DNA from: Rhizobium redzepovicii
GTDB lineage: Bacteria > Pseudomonadota > Alphaproteobacteria > Rhizobiales > Rhizobiaceae
Direction: 5' to 3'
Length of the DNA stretch: 64,000 nucleotides
Assembly: GCF_019793435.1 (NCBI RefSeq)
Contig: NZ_JAILYH010000011.1
Location: 124,001-188,000, forward strand
A model generated the notes under the pieces. It had not been told where the DNA came from and made no database searches. It worked only from the letters and a program-made list of their open reading frames with translations. Position 1 is the first letter of the stretch, and each line of letters starts with the position of its first letter. Both the position numbers and the translations under genes were made by a program. Shown here piece after piece: positions 17,808-27,157 of this stretch.

Positions 17808-18335
17808 TCAGTCGAGCATCGCCAGGACCTTGCCGCAATAGGTCTTAGACACCGGGTTCATGCGCGTGGCGGCATGGCCGGCATTGTATTTCAGGATCGT
17901 GTTGCAGGTCTGCCCGCCGCCGAGCTGATGGGCGGCCGCCAGGTATTTCATCCCGTATTTGATGTTGGTCTCCGGATCGAACAGGCCCTTCTTCGTGCCG
18001 GAATAGCCCATCATCCGCGCCGTCGCCGGCTTGATCTGCATCAGGCCGATTTCGCCGGCGCTGCCGCGTGCCTTCGGATTGAAGTTGCTCTCGACACGCA
18101 CGACGGCCTGGGCAAGCGCGACCGGCACGTCGTACTCAGCAGCATATTTATTGATCAGCGCGGCATAGGGAACGCTGGCGGAAAAATCGGGCATGGCATA
18201 GCCGCTCTGGCGATCGACGGTTTTCAGCGGGATGGTTTCAGCCCTGGCACCCCAGTCATCACCAGCCAAGGCAAAACTATATCCCGCCAGCAGCATGCCA
18301 ACGCATGCCGCAGCACCAACAATCATATTCTTCAT
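17808..18335 (-). CDS. Periplasmic lytic transglycosylase (SLT domain)
   Basis: A 175-residue secreted enzyme with an N-terminal signal peptide (hydrophobic to about residue 23, cleavage near ALA-GDD). A single SLT domain follows. The catalytic glutamate is in VVRVESNFNP near residue 87, followed by GEIGLMQIKPAT near 103 and the KYNAGH motif near 150. It cleaves glycan strands to anhydro-muropeptides. It is a minimal soluble transglycosylase, similar in size to those serving secretion systems, but no secretion genes are nearby. Upstream 18336-18596 holds nothing recognised. Confidence 0.88.
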   Translation of the reverse strand: MKNMIVGAAACVGMLLAGYSFALAGDDWGARAETIPLKTVDRQSGYAMPDFSASVPYAALINKYAAEYDVPVALAQAVVRVESNFNPKARGSAGEIGLMQIKPATARMMGYSGTKKGLFDPETNIKYGMKYLAAAHQLGGGQTCNTILKYNAGHAATRMNPVSKTYCGKVLAMLD

Positions 18336-18596
18336 GTAGTCTATTCACTCCGACCCATAGAATTGCAGGACTGCGCGCCTCGCCGTCATCCGGTCATACG
18401 CGATCAAGGACTGATCGTGTTCCGCAGCAATTCTTATCGTTTCATTTGGCGCTCGTGGTTACACTTGAAAAAGCCGTGAGCGCTGTTCAGCGGGCGTTCT
18501 TAGACCATCGCAATGAGGAGATAATAGGGAAATGATGTGGCGAGGCGGTTTTCTCGCCAGCCGCAGAAATATCGGCCGGAAATCGGCCTCTTCCGC

Positions 18597-19358
18597 TCAG
18601 GAAAAACGCGGCAGCGCCGACAGCAGCCGGTGCAGCGTGTCGATCGTCGAGAAATCGGCGATGCCGTCCACCCGTTCAGGCCGGAAATGGCGCTGGAAAG
18701 CTTCCACGTCTCCCGCCGTCTTCTCGGAAAATTGTCCTGTGATTTCAGTGCCATAGCCATATAGAGACAGCATCGACTGCAGCGCTTCGACAGGCTGGCC
18801 GGCATCACCCTGCTGGAAGAAGCGCCCGCCGGTGATCGTTGCCGGCTCGACCCAGTGACCGACGCCCGCCCTGTGGAGCTCGCCCCATGGGAATTTCTCA
18901 CCCGGATCGACCTTGCGGATCGGGGCGACATCGGAGTGCCCAAGGACCCGCTCCGGCGCGATTGACCAACGTTCGACACAGTCACGACACAATTCGATCA
19001 CCGCGGCGATCTGCTCTTTCGGGTAATCGGGAAGTCCGCCGGGGTGGCCGGCATTGGCGATCTCGATGCCGATCGACAGCGAATTGATATCCGTCTCGCC
19101 GTGCCAGCTGCTCTTTCCCGCGTGCCAGGCCCGCCGCACCTCCGGCACTAGCTGCACCACCTCGCCGTTCTCATGCACGAAATAATGGCTGGAGACCTGG
19201 CTCTCGGCGCGACAGAGCCAGTCGAGCGCGCCATCCGCCGTCGGCATGCCGGTATAGTGCAGCAGGATCATGTCCGGACGGCGCCCGTCCGCGCGCTCGC
19301 CGTGGTTCGGCGAAGGCTGCACGCGGGCGCTCCCGCAGTCGGCCTCGAAAGAGGTCAT
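18597..19358 (-). CDS. N-acetylmuramoyl-L-alanine amidase (Amidase_2) with PG-binding domain
   Basis: Zinc amidase of the AmpD/AmiD family, 253 residues. The zinc-site motifs are LLHYTG near residue 32, and LGHSDVAPIRKVDPG near 158, with the EIANAGHPGG segment between. A C-terminal peptidoglycan-binding domain (residues ~185-250) contains repeated LQ...LYGYG...G and FQRHFRPERVDG elements. There is no clear signal peptide, so a cytosolic AmpD-like recycling role is possible, though the cell-wall-binding domain suggests contact with intact wall. Its ATG overlaps the stop of the DnaJ/TerB gene. Confidence 0.87.
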   Translation of the reverse strand: MTSFEADCGSARVQPSPNHGERADGRRPDMILLHYTGMPTADGALDWLCRAESQVSSHYFVHENGEVVQLVPEVRRAWHAGKSSWHGETDINSLSIGIEIANAGHPGGLPDYPKEQIAAVIELCRDCVERWSIAPERVLGHSDVAPIRKVDPGEKFPWGELHRAGVGHWVEPATITGGRFFQQGDAGQPVEALQSMLSLYGYGTEITGQFSEKTAGDVEAFQRHFRPERVDGIADFSTIDTLHRLLSALPRFS

Positions 19359-20062
19359 GCGGCGCGGCGTTCCTTCTCGATCGCCGCATAGGCCGCATTC
19401 AGCGCCGCCATGCGCTCATTGGCGATGACATGGAACTCCTTCGGCACGCCGCGCGAGATCAGCCGGTCGGGATGATGTTCGCTGACGAGACCGTGATAGC
19501 GGCGGCGGATGGTCGGGAAATCGTCCGAGGGCAACACACCGAGCACCTTGTAGGGATCGCCGCCTGTGGAGACGTGGCGGGCGGCGATCTGCTCGAAGCG
19601 CATCTCGCTCATCTGAAAGATCTCGCCGATATGGCTGAGGAAATTCAGTTCCTTCTCATGGATCAGCCCATCGGCCTTGGCGATATGGAAGAGACCGTCG
19701 AGCACGTCTTCCAGCACGGTGCAATTGGCCGCGCAGGTAACGCAAAGCGTCGAGAGCCGTTCGGCATAGGCTTCGTAGCCGGCCACGTCCTGGCGTGCGA
19801 GGTTGTAAAGCCTGGCGACGTTCTTTGCCTGGTCCTGCGGGAATTCGAAGATTTCGCGGAAGGCTTCGACCTCCTTCTCGCTGACGATGCCGTCGGCCTT
19901 GGCCATCTTGGCCGACAGCGCGATGATCGCCACGGAGAAAGCCACCTTGCGCCGGGTCTCGGGATCACCTTCAAAAACCGTTCGGATAGCCTCGACCACC
20001 GCCGACAGCGCATTGCCCGCGGTATTGCCAATGGCATTCAACAGTTTTTCCCAGAAGGACAT
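19355..20062 (-). CDS. TerB and DnaJ-domain protein (DjlA-like)
   Basis: A 235-residue co-chaperone-like protein. Residues ~35-150 resemble the TerB/DUF533 helical metal-associated domain (SAKMAKADGIVSEKEVEAF and a second IAKADGLIHEKELNFL). Residues ~170-235 form a J-domain with the HPD triad in SEHHPDRL, which stimulates DnaK. Unlike classic DjlA there is no N-terminal membrane anchor. The start at 20062 (MSFWEKLL) is chosen because the upstream extension is not conserved-looking. It overlaps the amidase by four bases, an arrangement that suggests co-expression. Confidence 0.85.
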   Translation of the reverse strand: MSFWEKLLNAIGNTAGNALSAVVEAIRTVFEGDPETRRKVAFSVAIIALSAKMAKADGIVSEKEVEAFREIFEFPQDQAKNVARLYNLARQDVAGYEAYAERLSTLCVTCAANCTVLEDVLDGLFHIAKADGLIHEKELNFLSHIGEIFQMSEMRFEQIAARHVSTGGDPYKVLGVLPSDDFPTIRRRYHGLVSEHHPDRLISRGVPKEFHVIANERMAALNAAYAAIEKERRAA

Positions 20063-20521
20063 CGAAATCTCTCGCACGCTTGTCAACTTATATGCAGATA
20101 GCTTGACCAAAGAATCGTAGCCTTTGCAAGGCGACTATTGGTCGTAGGGCCGAACACAGTTTTCACGATTTGGTAATTGTCGCACCGCAGCAAAGGTTCC
20201 TCCTGCGCTCGGCACCTCCGCTTCGCGGCGCGCCGCGCCGGCAATTTCCACAAGAGTTCTCCGCAGTCAGAACCGGCTTGAAACGATTATATCAACTCTT
20301 CCGGCCGCAACGCGGCAGAAAGGCGCTTTTTCGTAAATTCTTTACTTTACAGGCTCCCTTCCCTGCCGCATCCATGCGCTCATGCATGTCGCCCGGAGGT
20401 GTGCAGCGGATCCGGGATAACGACATCCATGAAAACAATGCGCTAAGGCGCGTCGCTTGAATCGAATTCGAGGCGACGCCTGTAGCTGAAGCCGCCGCAC
20501 CGAAACGCCATAGGAGGGATC
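20063..20521. other. 459-base intergenic region upstream of pfp
   Basis: This divergent region separates the TerB/DnaJ gene from pfp. No convincing gene was found. It contains AT-rich stretches around 20150-20180 and 20325-20355 and a G+C-rich palindromic segment near 20225-20240. An imperfect hairpin close to pfp is listed separately. Promoters for both genes must lie here but were not localised. Confidence 0.5.
20451..20477 (+). promoter_or_regulatory. Imperfect hairpin in the pfp leader
   Basis: CGTCGCTTGAAT is followed after three bases by ATTCGAGGCGACG. The arms pair over about 12 bases with one bulge. It lies some 45 bases upstream of the pfp start and has no T-tract, so it is not an obvious terminator. 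Confidence 0.4.
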
Positions 20522-21733
20522 ATGGCCAAGCAGAAAGTTGCAATGCTGACCGCCGGAGGCCTGGCGCCCTGTCTTTCCTCCGCCGTCGGCGGACTGATCG
20601 AACGCTACAGCGACATCGCCCCCGACCTCGATCTCGTCGCCTACAAGTCCGGCTACCAGGGCGTATTGCTCGGCGACAGCATCGAGATCACCCGCGAGAT
20701 GCGCGAAAAGGCGCCGCTGCTACATCGTTATGGCGGCTCGCCGATCGGCAACAGCCGCGTCAAGCTCACCAATGCCGCCGACTGTGTCAAGCGCGGTCTG
20801 GTCAAGGAAGGGGACAACCCGCTGCGGGTTGCCGCCGAACGCCTCGCCAATGACGGCATCACCATCCTCCACACGATCGGCGGCGACGACACCAACACCA
20901 CCGCCGCCGACCTTGCCGCCTATCTCGCCGCCAACGGTTACAACCTCACCGTCGTCGGCCTGCCGAAGACCGTCGACAACGACGTCGTGCCGATCCGCCA
21001 GTCGCTCGGCGCCTGGACGGCCGCCGAAGTCGGCGCACATTTCTTCGACAATGTCGGCAACGAACAGACGGCCGCCCCCCGCACCCTCGTCATCCACGAG
21101 GTCATGGGCCGCCATTGCGGCTGGCTGACCGCCGCGACCGCCCGCGCCTATCTCCAGCGCACCAGCCGCAACCAATATGTCGACGGCCTGATGATGGACG
21201 CGCATCTGAAGAGTATCGACGCCGTCTACCTGCCTGAAATGGCCTTCGACCTCGACGCTGAGGCCGCCCGCCTGAAGGAGAGCATGGACCGCAACGGCCA
21301 CGCCACGGTCTTCGTCTCCGAAGGCGCCTGCCTCGACGCCATCGTCGCGGAGCGCGAAGCCGCCGGCGAGACGGTCAAGCGCGACGCCTTCGGCCATGTG
21401 AAAATCGATACGATCAATGTCGGCGCTTGGTTCCAGAAGCAGTTCGCCAGCCTTTTGAACGCCGAACGTTCGCTCGTGCAGAAATCGGGCTACTTCGCCC
21501 GCTCGGCGCCGGCCAACAGCGACGACCTCCGGCTGATCCAGAGCATGGTCGATCTTGCAGTCGAGAGTGCGCTCAACAGAGTCTCCGGCGTCACCGGCCA
21601 CGATGAAGCGCAAAACGGTAAATTGCGCACTATAGAATTCCCGCGCATCAAGGGCGGCAAGGCTTTTGACCTGTCGACGGCATGGTTTGCCGAAGTCATG
21701 GACAATATAGGCCAGAAATACAAAGAAGCGTGA
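20522..21733 (+). CDS. pfp: 6-phosphofructokinase, PPi-dependent type
   Basis: Phosphorylates fructose-6-phosphate to fructose-1,6-bisphosphate. The 403-residue product has IGGDDTNTTAADLA near residue 119 and PKTVDNDVVP near 152. An aspartate in the GGDD motif, where ATP enzymes have glycine, and the lysine of PKTVDND are family markers for pyrophosphate use. The MGRHCGWLTA segment near 196 is also typical. A strong AGGAGG-like site precedes the ATG. It is monocistronic, followed 57 bases later by a transporter gene with its own ribosome site. Confidence 0.92.
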   Translation: MAKQKVAMLTAGGLAPCLSSAVGGLIERYSDIAPDLDLVAYKSGYQGVLLGDSIEITREMREKAPLLHRYGGSPIGNSRVKLTNAADCVKRGLVKEGDNPLRVAAERLANDGITILHTIGGDDTNTTAADLAAYLAANGYNLTVVGLPKTVDNDVVPIRQSLGAWTAAEVGAHFFDNVGNEQTAAPRTLVIHEVMGRHCGWLTAATARAYLQRTSRNQYVDGLMMDAHLKSIDAVYLPEMAFDLDAEAARLKESMDRNGHATVFVSEGACLDAIVAEREAAGETVKRDAFGHVKIDTINVGAWFQKQFASLLNAERSLVQKSGYFARSAPANSDDLRLIQSMVDLAVESALNRVSGVTGHDEAQNGKLRTIEFPRIKGGKAFDLSTAWFAEVMDNIGQKYKEA

Positions 21734-21790
21734 TTGACGGATGGTTAATATGATGTCTTTGCTTGTTCCTGAGGAATAGGAGGAGACACC

Positions 21791-22426
21791 ATGTCACTTG
21801 AAGCTTGGCTCGCTTTTGCGGCCGCATCCGCCATCATGCTGGCCATACCGGGACCGACGATACTGCTCGTCGTTTCCTATGCGCTCGGTCATGGACGCAG
21901 GACGGCGTTTGCGACGGTGAGCGGTGTGGCGCTTGGTGACTTCACCGCGATGACGGCGTCTCTCTTCGGTCTCGGCGCCGTCCTCGCCGCCTCCGCCACC
22001 CTCTTCACCGTCCTGAAGTGGATCGGCGGCGCCTACCTGATCTGGCTGGGAATCAAGCTCTGGCGGGCCCCGGTCATCGGCGAACCGGTTGCCGACAACG
22101 ACAATCTGCCGGAAGAGAAATCGCTCAAGATCTTCCTCCACGCCTATGTCGTCACCGCCCTCAATCCGAAGAGCATTATCTTCTTCGTCGCCTTCGTGCC
22201 GCAGTTCCTCAATCCGGCCCTGCCCTTCGTCGGCCAGATGGCGATCATGGAAGCAACCTTCCTCGTGCTGGCGATCCTCAACGCTTCCGCTTATGCGTTT
22301 CTCGCCCATACCGCGCGCGGACTGATTCGCAAGGCGAGCGTCCAGCGCGCCGTAAACCGCACAGGCGGCACTCTGCTGATCGCTGCAGGCGCCGTAACCG
22401 CCGGGTATCGCCGTATTGCAGCTTAG
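21791..22426 (+). CDS. LysE/RhtB-family exporter
   Basis: A 211-residue inner-membrane protein with about six hydrophobic helices. The N-terminal PGPTILLVVSYALGHGRR stretch (residues ~24-41) is the RhtB/LysE signature, as are GVALGDF and WIGGAYLIWLGIKLWR further on. The family exports amino acids such as homoserine, threonine or lysine; the substrate here cannot be told. A GGAGGAGA site lies just upstream of the ATG. Confidence 0.9.
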   Translation: MSLEAWLAFAAASAIMLAIPGPTILLVVSYALGHGRRTAFATVSGVALGDFTAMTASLFGLGAVLAASATLFTVLKWIGGAYLIWLGIKLWRAPVIGEPVADNDNLPEEKSLKIFLHAYVVTALNPKSIIFFVAFVPQFLNPALPFVGQMAIMEATFLVLAILNASAYAFLAHTARGLIRKASVQRAVNRTGGTLLIAAGAVTAGYRRIAA

Positions 22427-22541
22427 AAATAATCCGTGGTTGCCGGAATGCCACGAATAGGTTAATGGGGTCGTCGGATTTAAGCTTTTTAGTAACTTTT
22501 ATAACGCTGCCGGGGCGGCGCGATTTCACGAAAGTGACGGA

Positions 22542-23474
22542 ATGGTAGCGATCGGATTGTCCGGGCTGAAACGCAGTCTTGTCGTTTCTACGGTGCTCTG
22601 CTGTGGCGTGATGACCGGCTGCGCGAGTGTCGAATACACCTCCCAGGCCGAACTGACAGCTGCGCAGACCGTGGTGCCGATGCCGAAGCCCGGTGAAGAC
22701 GCCACGCTTGCCGCAATCCCGACGGCCGAAGGCACGGCCGCTCAGGCGGTCGCCGGTGCCACCCTTTCCCCGGCATCCCCTGCCCTGACCGCAACGGCGA
22801 TGCCGACCGTGACCGCCTCCCAGCGTGCCGATCTCACCATGGAGCCGGCAGCCTACGCGCAGATCCCGCTGACACCCGAGATGACGGCGATCCAGTCCGT
22901 GGTACCGACGCCGCGTCCGGGAGCGCCGGCACAGCCGGCAACGCAGCTTGCTTTTGCCGCGACACCGCAGAACGGCGCGCTTGCGGCACTTGCCGCAGTC
23001 GACACGACGCCGCGCGCCAGCATGGACTACGGTTTCGATGAATCCGGGCCGATCGATCCGCCGACGGCGCCGCCGATGTTCAGCGACGACGACAAGGACG
23101 ATGCGCCGACCGTCGAAAAGAGCTTCGTCACCAAGCTCATTCAGAAATATTCGAAACTCTACGAAATTCCCGAGACGCTGCTCCACCGCATAGTCCATCG
23201 CGAGAGCCGCTACAATCCGAAGGCCTACAACAAGCGCGGCTATTTCGGCCTCATGCAGATCAAGTACAACACTGCCAAATCAATGGGTTATGACGGCGCC
23301 CCGGGCGGTCTCTTCGATGCCGAGACCAACATCAAATATGCCGCGAAATATCTGCGCGGCGCCTGGCTCGTCTCCGACAGCAAGGAAGACGATGCCGTGC
23401 GTCTCTATGCGCGCGGTTATTATTACGATGCCAAGCGCAAGGGCATGAACGACGTCGCGCAGGGCAATTACTGA
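22542..23474 (+). CDS. Lytic transglycosylase, probable lipoprotein
   Basis: A 310-residue envelope enzyme. The N-terminus has a lipobox-like GVMTGC at residues ~22-27, so a lipidated cysteine is likely. A long Ala/Thr/Pro-rich region follows, containing two diverged copies of a VVP.P.PG element (near 38 and 131). The SLT domain at ~195-305 has the catalytic glutamate in VHRESRYNP, then GYFGLMQIKYNTAKSMGY and a TNIKYAAKYL segment. The linker may let the enzyme reach the wall from the outer membrane. No terminator separates it from the convergent gene at 23501. Confidence 0.87.
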   Translation: MVAIGLSGLKRSLVVSTVLCCGVMTGCASVEYTSQAELTAAQTVVPMPKPGEDATLAAIPTAEGTAAQAVAGATLSPASPALTATAMPTVTASQRADLTMEPAAYAQIPLTPEMTAIQSVVPTPRPGAPAQPATQLAFAATPQNGALAALAAVDTTPRASMDYGFDESGPIDPPTAPPMFSDDDKDDAPTVEKSFVTKLIQKYSKLYEIPETLLHRIVHRESRYNPKAYNKRGYFGLMQIKYNTAKSMGYDGAPGGLFDAETNIKYAAKYLRGAWLVSDSKEDDAVRLYARGYYYDAKRKGMNDVAQGNY

Positions 23475-23500
23475 CAACTACCCCAGAAAGACGGCTCGGC

Positions 23501-24925
23501 CTATGGCCGCGGCTGGACCTGCCGCTCTGATCCGGCCTGCAGTTGCGGCATGCCCAATTGCGGCGACGCCGCCAGGACTGCCTTGAGAAGCGTTTGCGGC
23601 TGATAACCGAGCCAGCCCGGAGTCAGGCCAAGCCGGACGACGACCAGATTGGCGGACGGCACGATCGCCATGCTTTGCCCGTCATGCCCCGTCAGCCAGA
23701 ACGTGTCCTCCGGCAGCCCGAATACAGCACTCGAGCCGCCGGGCGCGAGCCACGCCTGGCCTTGCGTATACCGGCCGTTCGATGCTGCCGTCGGCGTGCG
23801 CATGGCGCCGACGAACCCCTCCGGCAACAGCCGCCGGCCATTCCAGACGCCATCCTGCAGCAGGAACTGTCCGAAACGCGCCCAGTCATGCGCAGTCGCA
23901 TAGAGATAGGAGCTTCCGGCAAAGGTGCCGCGCGCGTCGAGCTCGAAGACGGCGCTGGTCATGCCGAGCGGGGAGAAGAGCGCATCATGCGGATAGGAAA
24001 AGGCTGCCTGCGCATTGCCGACCCTGTCCATCCAGATGCGTGACAAGAGCGCCGCCGTGCCGCTCGAATAGCGGAACCGCTGCCCGGGTGCTGCCTCCAT
24101 CGGCGCATTGGCCGGCAGCGAGACCATGTCTGGATCGAGATAGAGCATGCGCGTCACATCGGCAACGCTGCCGTAATCCTCATTGAAGGCAAGCCCGCTC
24201 TCCATGCCGAGCAGGTCGGAAACCTTGATCCTCGCACGCTGATCGTCCTTCCACTGTGCCATCAAGTGATCGTCGTCGAACGAGACCTTGCCGTCGAGCA
24301 TCAGCCGGCCGAGGATGGCCGCGTTCACCGTCTTCGTCATCGACCAGCCGATCAGTGGCGTCTTCGACGAAAATCCGGGACCATAGGCTTCGGCGACGAT
24401 ACGGCCGCCGCGCACCACCACGATCGCCCGCATGGCCGGACCGGCAAATCGGGCATCGGCCAGCACCGCGGCGATCTTCGCGTCCGGCTGATTGCCAGTG
24501 CCCTCGCCTTGCGGCCACACCGCGTCATTCGCCTGCATCTTGGCCGGCGGATCGAACGGCACCGCGTTAATCGCCGCCTCGAAATTGCCGTCCGGCACGC
24601 TGGTGCATCCGAGAGCGCCGCGATAGAGCGCATAACTCGATGCGAACAGCCCCATGAAGCGCGCCGTCACCCGGCCGCTGTCACGCTCGACACCGACGCG
24701 AACCAGCCTCAGCAGCGGATTTCCCGGCGCCTGGACGTCGTCATGCAACACATCGTCGGCATCCCGGCTGGCGACGAAGACATTGGAGCAGACGATCTTG
24801 GCGGCGTAGCCGTCCCCGACGCGCAAGAGCTCCGGCGGCCAGGCGAAGAGCCAGCCGGTTCCGGCAGCGATGATGAGAGCCACAAGGAGAGCAAGCGCCT
24901 TCAGGACACGCAGCACAAATCGCAT
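23501..24925 (-). CDS. Serine hydrolase, class C beta-lactamase fold
   Basis: A 474-residue protein anchored by one N-terminal membrane helix (residues ~4-26 from the ATG at 24925). The active-site SxxK is SMTK in IGWSMTKTVNA, the YxN-like element is RYSSG, and TGHDGQSM provides the HxG-type triad. These mark the Beta-lactamase/EstB/PBP4-like family, whose members include esterases and D-amino peptidases; true beta-lactamase activity is not implied. The frame extends 28 codons upstream without added homology. It is convergent with the transglycosylase and divergent from btaA. Confidence 0.85.
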   Translation of the reverse strand: MRFVLRVLKALALLVALIIAAGTGWLFAWPPELLRVGDGYAAKIVCSNVFVASRDADDVLHDDVQAPGNPLLRLVRVGVERDSGRVTARFMGLFASSYALYRGALGCTSVPDGNFEAAINAVPFDPPAKMQANDAVWPQGEGTGNQPDAKIAAVLADARFAGPAMRAIVVVRGGRIVAEAYGPGFSSKTPLIGWSMTKTVNAAILGRLMLDGKVSFDDDHLMAQWKDDQRARIKVSDLLGMESGLAFNEDYGSVADVTRMLYLDPDMVSLPANAPMEAAPGQRFRYSSGTAALLSRIWMDRVGNAQAAFSYPHDALFSPLGMTSAVFELDARGTFAGSSYLYATAHDWARFGQFLLQDGVWNGRRLLPEGFVGAMRTPTAASNGRYTQGQAWLAPGGSSAVFGLPEDTFWLTGHDGQSMAIVPSANLVVVRLGLTPGWLGYQPQTLLKAVLAASPQLGMPQLQAGSERQVQPRP

Positions 24926-25054
24926 GGCATTCCTCCATGCCGGGAGAGAAGCAGGAATCGCGCCTGTCGGAAAGGGGCCGGTGCGAAGTAGGCGCACCAT
25001 TCCGATCACTCTTCATTGATGCCGGAGCCTTCCGAGAACGGTGCCCCACAGCCC

Positions 25055-25076
25055 ACGTCATCAAACTGTAGCAGTG
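25055..25076 (+). promoter_or_regulatory. Pho-box-like repeat upstream of btaA
   Basis: Two 11-bp units, ACGTCATCAAA and CTGTAGCAGTG, resemble tandem PhoB half-sites of the CTGTCAtnnnn type, although the second unit matches only CTGT. The site lies 41 bases before the btaA start. In Sinorhizobium meliloti btaAB is induced by phosphate starvation through PhoB, which gives the weak match some support. Confidence 0.4.
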
Positions 25077-25116
25077 GCGCGCTACACGCCCTGAACGCTA
25101 AAAAGGTGACAGACTC

Positions 25117-26361
25117 ATGTCAGAATTTGCACCGGATGCCGGCTTCCGCAAGAACCGGAAACTCAAGGACGCCCTTCTCCGCCACAAGGCTTTTTCGAAG
25201 GAAGGTTTTTCCGAGCGTCTCTTCGGCCTCCTCTTCTCCGGCCTCGTTTATCCGCAGATCTGGGAGGATCCGGATCTCGACATGCAGGCGATGGAGCTGA
25301 AGCCCAACCATCGCATCGTCACCATCGGCTCCGGCGGCTGCAACATGCTCGCCTATCTCTCCAAAGCGCCGGCATCGATCGACGTCGTCGACCTCAACCC
25401 GCACCATATCGCGCTGAACCGCCTGAAGCTCGCCGCCTTCAAGCATCTGCCGGATCATGCCGATCTCGTCCGTTTCCTGGCCATGCCGAACGAGAAGTCG
25501 AACAGCCGCGCCTACGACCGGCATCTTGCCGTCAAGCTTGACGAGGCGACCCGCAGCTATTGGAACGGCCGCAAGTTCGGCCGCCGCCGCGTCACCGTCT
25601 TCGACCGCAACATCTACGAAACCGGTCTGCTCGGCCGCTTCATCGGCGCGGCCCATCTTCTTGCCCGCCTGCATGGCGTCAAGCTGCGCGAGATGACCAA
25701 GACCCGCTCGATCCGCGAGCAGCGCCAGTTCTTCGAAGAGCAGATCGCGCCGCTGTTCGAAAAGCCGGTGGTGCGCTGGATCACCGGCCGCAAGAGCTCG
25801 CTCTTCGGCCTTGGCATCCCGCCGCAGCAATATGACGAGCTCGCAAGCCTGGCCGCCGACCATTCGATCGCACCGGTGCTGAAGCACCGCCTGGAAAAGC
25901 TCGCCTGTCATTTCCCGATGCGCGACAATTATTTCGCCTGGCAGGCCTTCGGCCGCCGCTACGGCACTGAAGAGGAAGGCCCGCTGCCGACCTATCTGAA
26001 GCCGGAGCACTATGAAGTGATCCGCGCCAATGTCGACCGCGTCAACGTCCACCATGCAAGCTTCACCGAGCTTCTGGCCCGCGAGCCGGCCGCCTCGCGC
26101 GACCGCTACATCCTGCTCGACGCGCAGGATTGGATGACGGACGAGCAGTTGAACGACGTCTGGCGGGAAATCACCCGCACGGCGCGTGAAGGCGCCCGCG
26201 TGATCTTCCGCACCGCCGCCGAAAAGAGCATCATCGAAGGCCGCCTGTCTCCTTCGATCCGCGACCAGTGGGACTACTTCGAGGAGAAGTCGCGCGAGCT
26301 GACGGCCCTTGATCGTTCGGCGATCTACGGCGGCTTCCACATTTACGGGAAGAAGGCGTGA
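25117..26361 (+). CDS. btaA: SAM:diacylglycerol 3-amino-3-carboxypropyltransferase BtaA
   Basis: First enzyme of betaine lipid (DGTS) synthesis: it transfers the 3-amino-3-carboxypropyl group of SAM to diacylglycerol, forming diacylglyceryl-homoserine. The 414-residue product is a full-length DUF3419 protein, with the SAM-binding TIGSGGCNMLAYLSK near residue 69, VVDLNPHHIALNRLK near 90 and a late LLDAQDWMTDEQ motif near 332. Betaine lipids replace phospholipids when phosphate is scarce. It overlaps btaB by four bases (GTGA). Confidence 0.94.
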   Translation: MSEFAPDAGFRKNRKLKDALLRHKAFSKEGFSERLFGLLFSGLVYPQIWEDPDLDMQAMELKPNHRIVTIGSGGCNMLAYLSKAPASIDVVDLNPHHIALNRLKLAAFKHLPDHADLVRFLAMPNEKSNSRAYDRHLAVKLDEATRSYWNGRKFGRRRVTVFDRNIYETGLLGRFIGAAHLLARLHGVKLREMTKTRSIREQRQFFEEQIAPLFEKPVVRWITGRKSSLFGLGIPPQQYDELASLAADHSIAPVLKHRLEKLACHFPMRDNYFAWQAFGRRYGTEEEGPLPTYLKPEHYEVIRANVDRVNVHHASFTELLAREPAASRDRYILLDAQDWMTDEQLNDVWREITRTAREGARVIFRTAAEKSIIEGRLSPSIRDQWDYFEEKSRELTALDRSAIYGGFHIYGKKA

Positions 26362-27032
26362 GCAAGGTCGGCACCGAGACGGCAGGAAAGAGCGGCGAAC
26401 ATGCCAGCCTGATGGATGGCATGTACCGCTACCAGCGCCATATCTACGATCTGACGCGCAAATATTACCTTCTCGGCCGCGACAGCACGATCCGCAATCT
26501 CGATGTACCCGAGGGCGGCACCCTACTCGAAGTCGGTTGCGGCACCGGCCGCAACATGGCCTTCGCCCACAGGCATTTCCCGACAGCCAAGCTGTTCGGC
26601 CTCGACATTTCCCAGGAAATGCTGATTTCGGCGCGCAAGACCTTCGCCACCAAGGCGACGATCCCGGAATTCCGCGTTGCCGATGCCACGGCCTTCACCC
26701 CGCGCGAATTCGGCGTCAGCGGCTTCGACCGCATCCTGATCTCCTATGCCCTGTCGATGATCCCGGACTGGGAGCGCGCCGTCGATGCGTCGATTGCCGC
26801 ACTCAACCCCGGCGGTCAGTTGCACATCGTCGATTTCGGCCAGCAGGAAGGCCTGCCCGGCTGGTTCCGCCGCATGCTGCAGTCATGGCTCGCAAAATTC
26901 CACGTCACCCCGCGCTCCGATCTGCGGGAGCTCCTGGAAGCGCAAGCCCATGAAAACAACGCGAGATTGTTGTTCGACACCGTCGGCGGCGGTTACGCCT
27001 GGCGGGCGGCCATTATCAGCAACCGCTCATAA
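26358..27032 (+). CDS. btaB: Diacylglyceryl-homoserine N-methyltransferase BtaB
   Basis: Class I SAM methyltransferase that trimethylates diacylglyceryl-homoserine to DGTS. The 224-residue product starts with GTG inside the btaA stop region. It has YRYQRHIYDLTRKYYLLGRD near residue 22, SAM motif I LLEVGCGTGRNM near 55, and GLDISQEML near 81. The gene order and coupling with btaA make the assignment secure. No terminator was seen before the next gene. Confidence 0.93.
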   Translation: MSKVGTETAGKSGEHASLMDGMYRYQRHIYDLTRKYYLLGRDSTIRNLDVPEGGTLLEVGCGTGRNMAFAHRHFPTAKLFGLDISQEMLISARKTFATKATIPEFRVADATAFTPREFGVSGFDRILISYALSMIPDWERAVDASIAALNPGGQLHIVDFGQQEGLPGWFRRMLQSWLAKFHVTPRSDLRELLEAQAHENNARLLFDTVGGGYAWRAAIISNRS

Positions 27033-27157
27033 TTCGCTTGAAACTAACCGATTTTTTACGTTGATATGGTGAAAAGAGGGTTATCCTCTGCCGACTCGTC
27101 TTTTTCGAAGGTCAGGCTGTGGGGCAAAGAGATCATTCGGTTCACGACGGGATGCCC

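Noticed and set aside
20170..20460. A 96-codon frame in the pfp upstream region
   Set aside because: No ribosome site and an Arg/Pro-rich composition typical of noncoding GC-rich DNA.
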